Origin: Desulfobacterales bacterium C00003060
Lineage (GTDB): Bacteria; Desulfobacterota; Desulfobacteria; Desulfobacterales; C00003060
Assembly (NCBI GenBank): GCA_001751085.1
Contig: MAXP01000089.1
Coordinates: 1 to 6,264 of the forward strand
Direction: 5' to 3'
Length of the DNA: 6,264 nt
The notes beneath the pieces are model-generated. The model searched no databases. It saw only the letters and a program-made list of their open reading frames with translations, and was not told the origin of the DNA. Each line of letters begins with the position of its first letter. Position 1 is the first letter of the stretch. Below are positions 6,122-6,264 of the stretch, piece after piece. The position numbers were made by a program, and so were the translations under genes.

Positions 6122-6162
6122 GGCAGGACTTTGGAATTTCGGATTGCGGATTTCGGCCTGCC
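6122..6162. repeat. Direct-repeat tract inside a short inverted repeat (dispersed-repeat-like)
   Basis: ATTTCGG occurs at 6136-6142 and again at 6150-6156, 14 bases apart, within an alternating GGAATTTCGGATTGCGGATT pattern. The tract is flanked by GGCAGG (6122-6127) and CCTGCC (6157-6162). Alternating GGATTTCGGATTGCGG-type tracts are, from memory, common intergenic repeats in Desulfobacterota and related genomes and give rise to spurious FRISDFGLRIS-like peptides. Multi-copy status cannot be seen from one window. Confidence 0.45.
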
Positions 6163-6188
6163 CTGCCCGCCCTGGCGCTCATGCTTAG

Positions 6189-6224
6189 GGCTCGCTCAAA
6201 AATAACTTCACATTTTGATGAGCC
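6189..6224. repeat. Imperfect inverted repeat near the right edge
   Basis: GGCTC (6189-6193) pairs with GAGCC (6220-6224), and TCAAAA (6196-6201) pairs with TTTTGA (6213-6218), with GC opposite T as the only break and an 11-nt loop. That is 11 paired bases in two blocks. It may be part of a palindromic intergenic repeat or a 3'-end hairpin of an upstream gene; no T-run follows it. Confidence 0.45.
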
Positions 6225-6264
6225 GATCCATCCCGCGTGGCTGCGTTGCTCGTCGGTTAAATAG

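Larger units (their letters stand above)
5916..6264. other. Intergenic region upstream of the operon, no gene seen
   Basis: About 350 bases without a convincing gene. The part near the operon (5916-6046) holds the ribosome binding site, promoter, palindrome and weak terminator. The outer part (about 6047-6264) is rich in short inverted and direct repeats. A 74-codon open frame on the plus strand (5964-6188) runs across the promoter and the repeats, lacks a recognisable domain, and is best explained as chance. No tRNA or CRISPR structure was found. The window ends before any upstream gene appears. Confidence 0.7.

Noticed and set aside
5964..6188. 74-codon plus-strand open frame upstream of the operon
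   Set aside because: Runs over the promoter and repeat tract; its C-terminal part is a translation of repeat DNA, and no ribosome binding site of note precedes it.

Overview
The window is almost entirely one minus-strand operon encoding the DsrMKJOP membrane redox complex of dissimilatory sulfur metabolism, preceded by a small RsbRD-N-type regulatory protein gene. The gene order rsbRD_N-like > dsrM > dsrK > dsrJ > dsrO > dsrP is typical of sulfate-reducing Desulfobacterota (former Deltaproteobacteria). The SRB-type DsrK and DsrM sequences and the repeat-like intergenic DNA fit that group. The sequence does not let me name a genus.

Layout, right to left in the direction of transcription. (1) 5916-6264 is non-coding. 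Its outer part (about 6080-6264) holds inverted and direct repeats that look like dispersed intergenic repeat DNA. Its inner part holds a weak terminator-like hairpin (6021-6046) and a good sigma70-type promoter (5989-6017) whose -35 box lies in a small perfect inverted repeat. (2) 5370-5915 encodes a 181-residue helical RsbRD-N-domain protein without a STAS domain. (3) 4323-5336 is dsrM, 2687-4303 dsrK, 2284-2694 dsrJ, 1419-2261 dsrO and 248-1408 dsrP. Neighbouring dsr genes are 10-22 nt apart, or overlap by 8 nt at dsrK/dsrJ, each with a readable ribosome binding site; 33 nt separate the first gene from dsrM. (4) 165-212 is a strong intrinsic terminator. (5) 1-164 holds no clear gene apart from a possible start of a further minus-strand gene at 18.

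How the genes work together. From established knowledge of the family, DsrM (diheme b, NarI-like) and DsrK (HdrD-like iron-sulfur protein) form a module linking menaquinol to a cytoplasmic thiol/disulfide partner, thought to be the DsrC trisulfide made by DsrAB. DsrJ (triheme c), DsrO (periplasmic iron-sulfur protein) and DsrP (NrfD-like quinone-interacting protein) form the second module facing the periplasm. All diagnostic cofactor motifs can be seen. DsrAB, DsrC and other sulfate-reduction genes are not in the window.

The core is a conserved complex and I do not claim a new system. The points most worth a second look are the regulatory-domain protein that opens the operon, the palindrome on the promoter, the CX4CH heme site and K/E-rich tail of DsrJ, and the C-X-C pair in the catalytic-type CCG region of DsrK.
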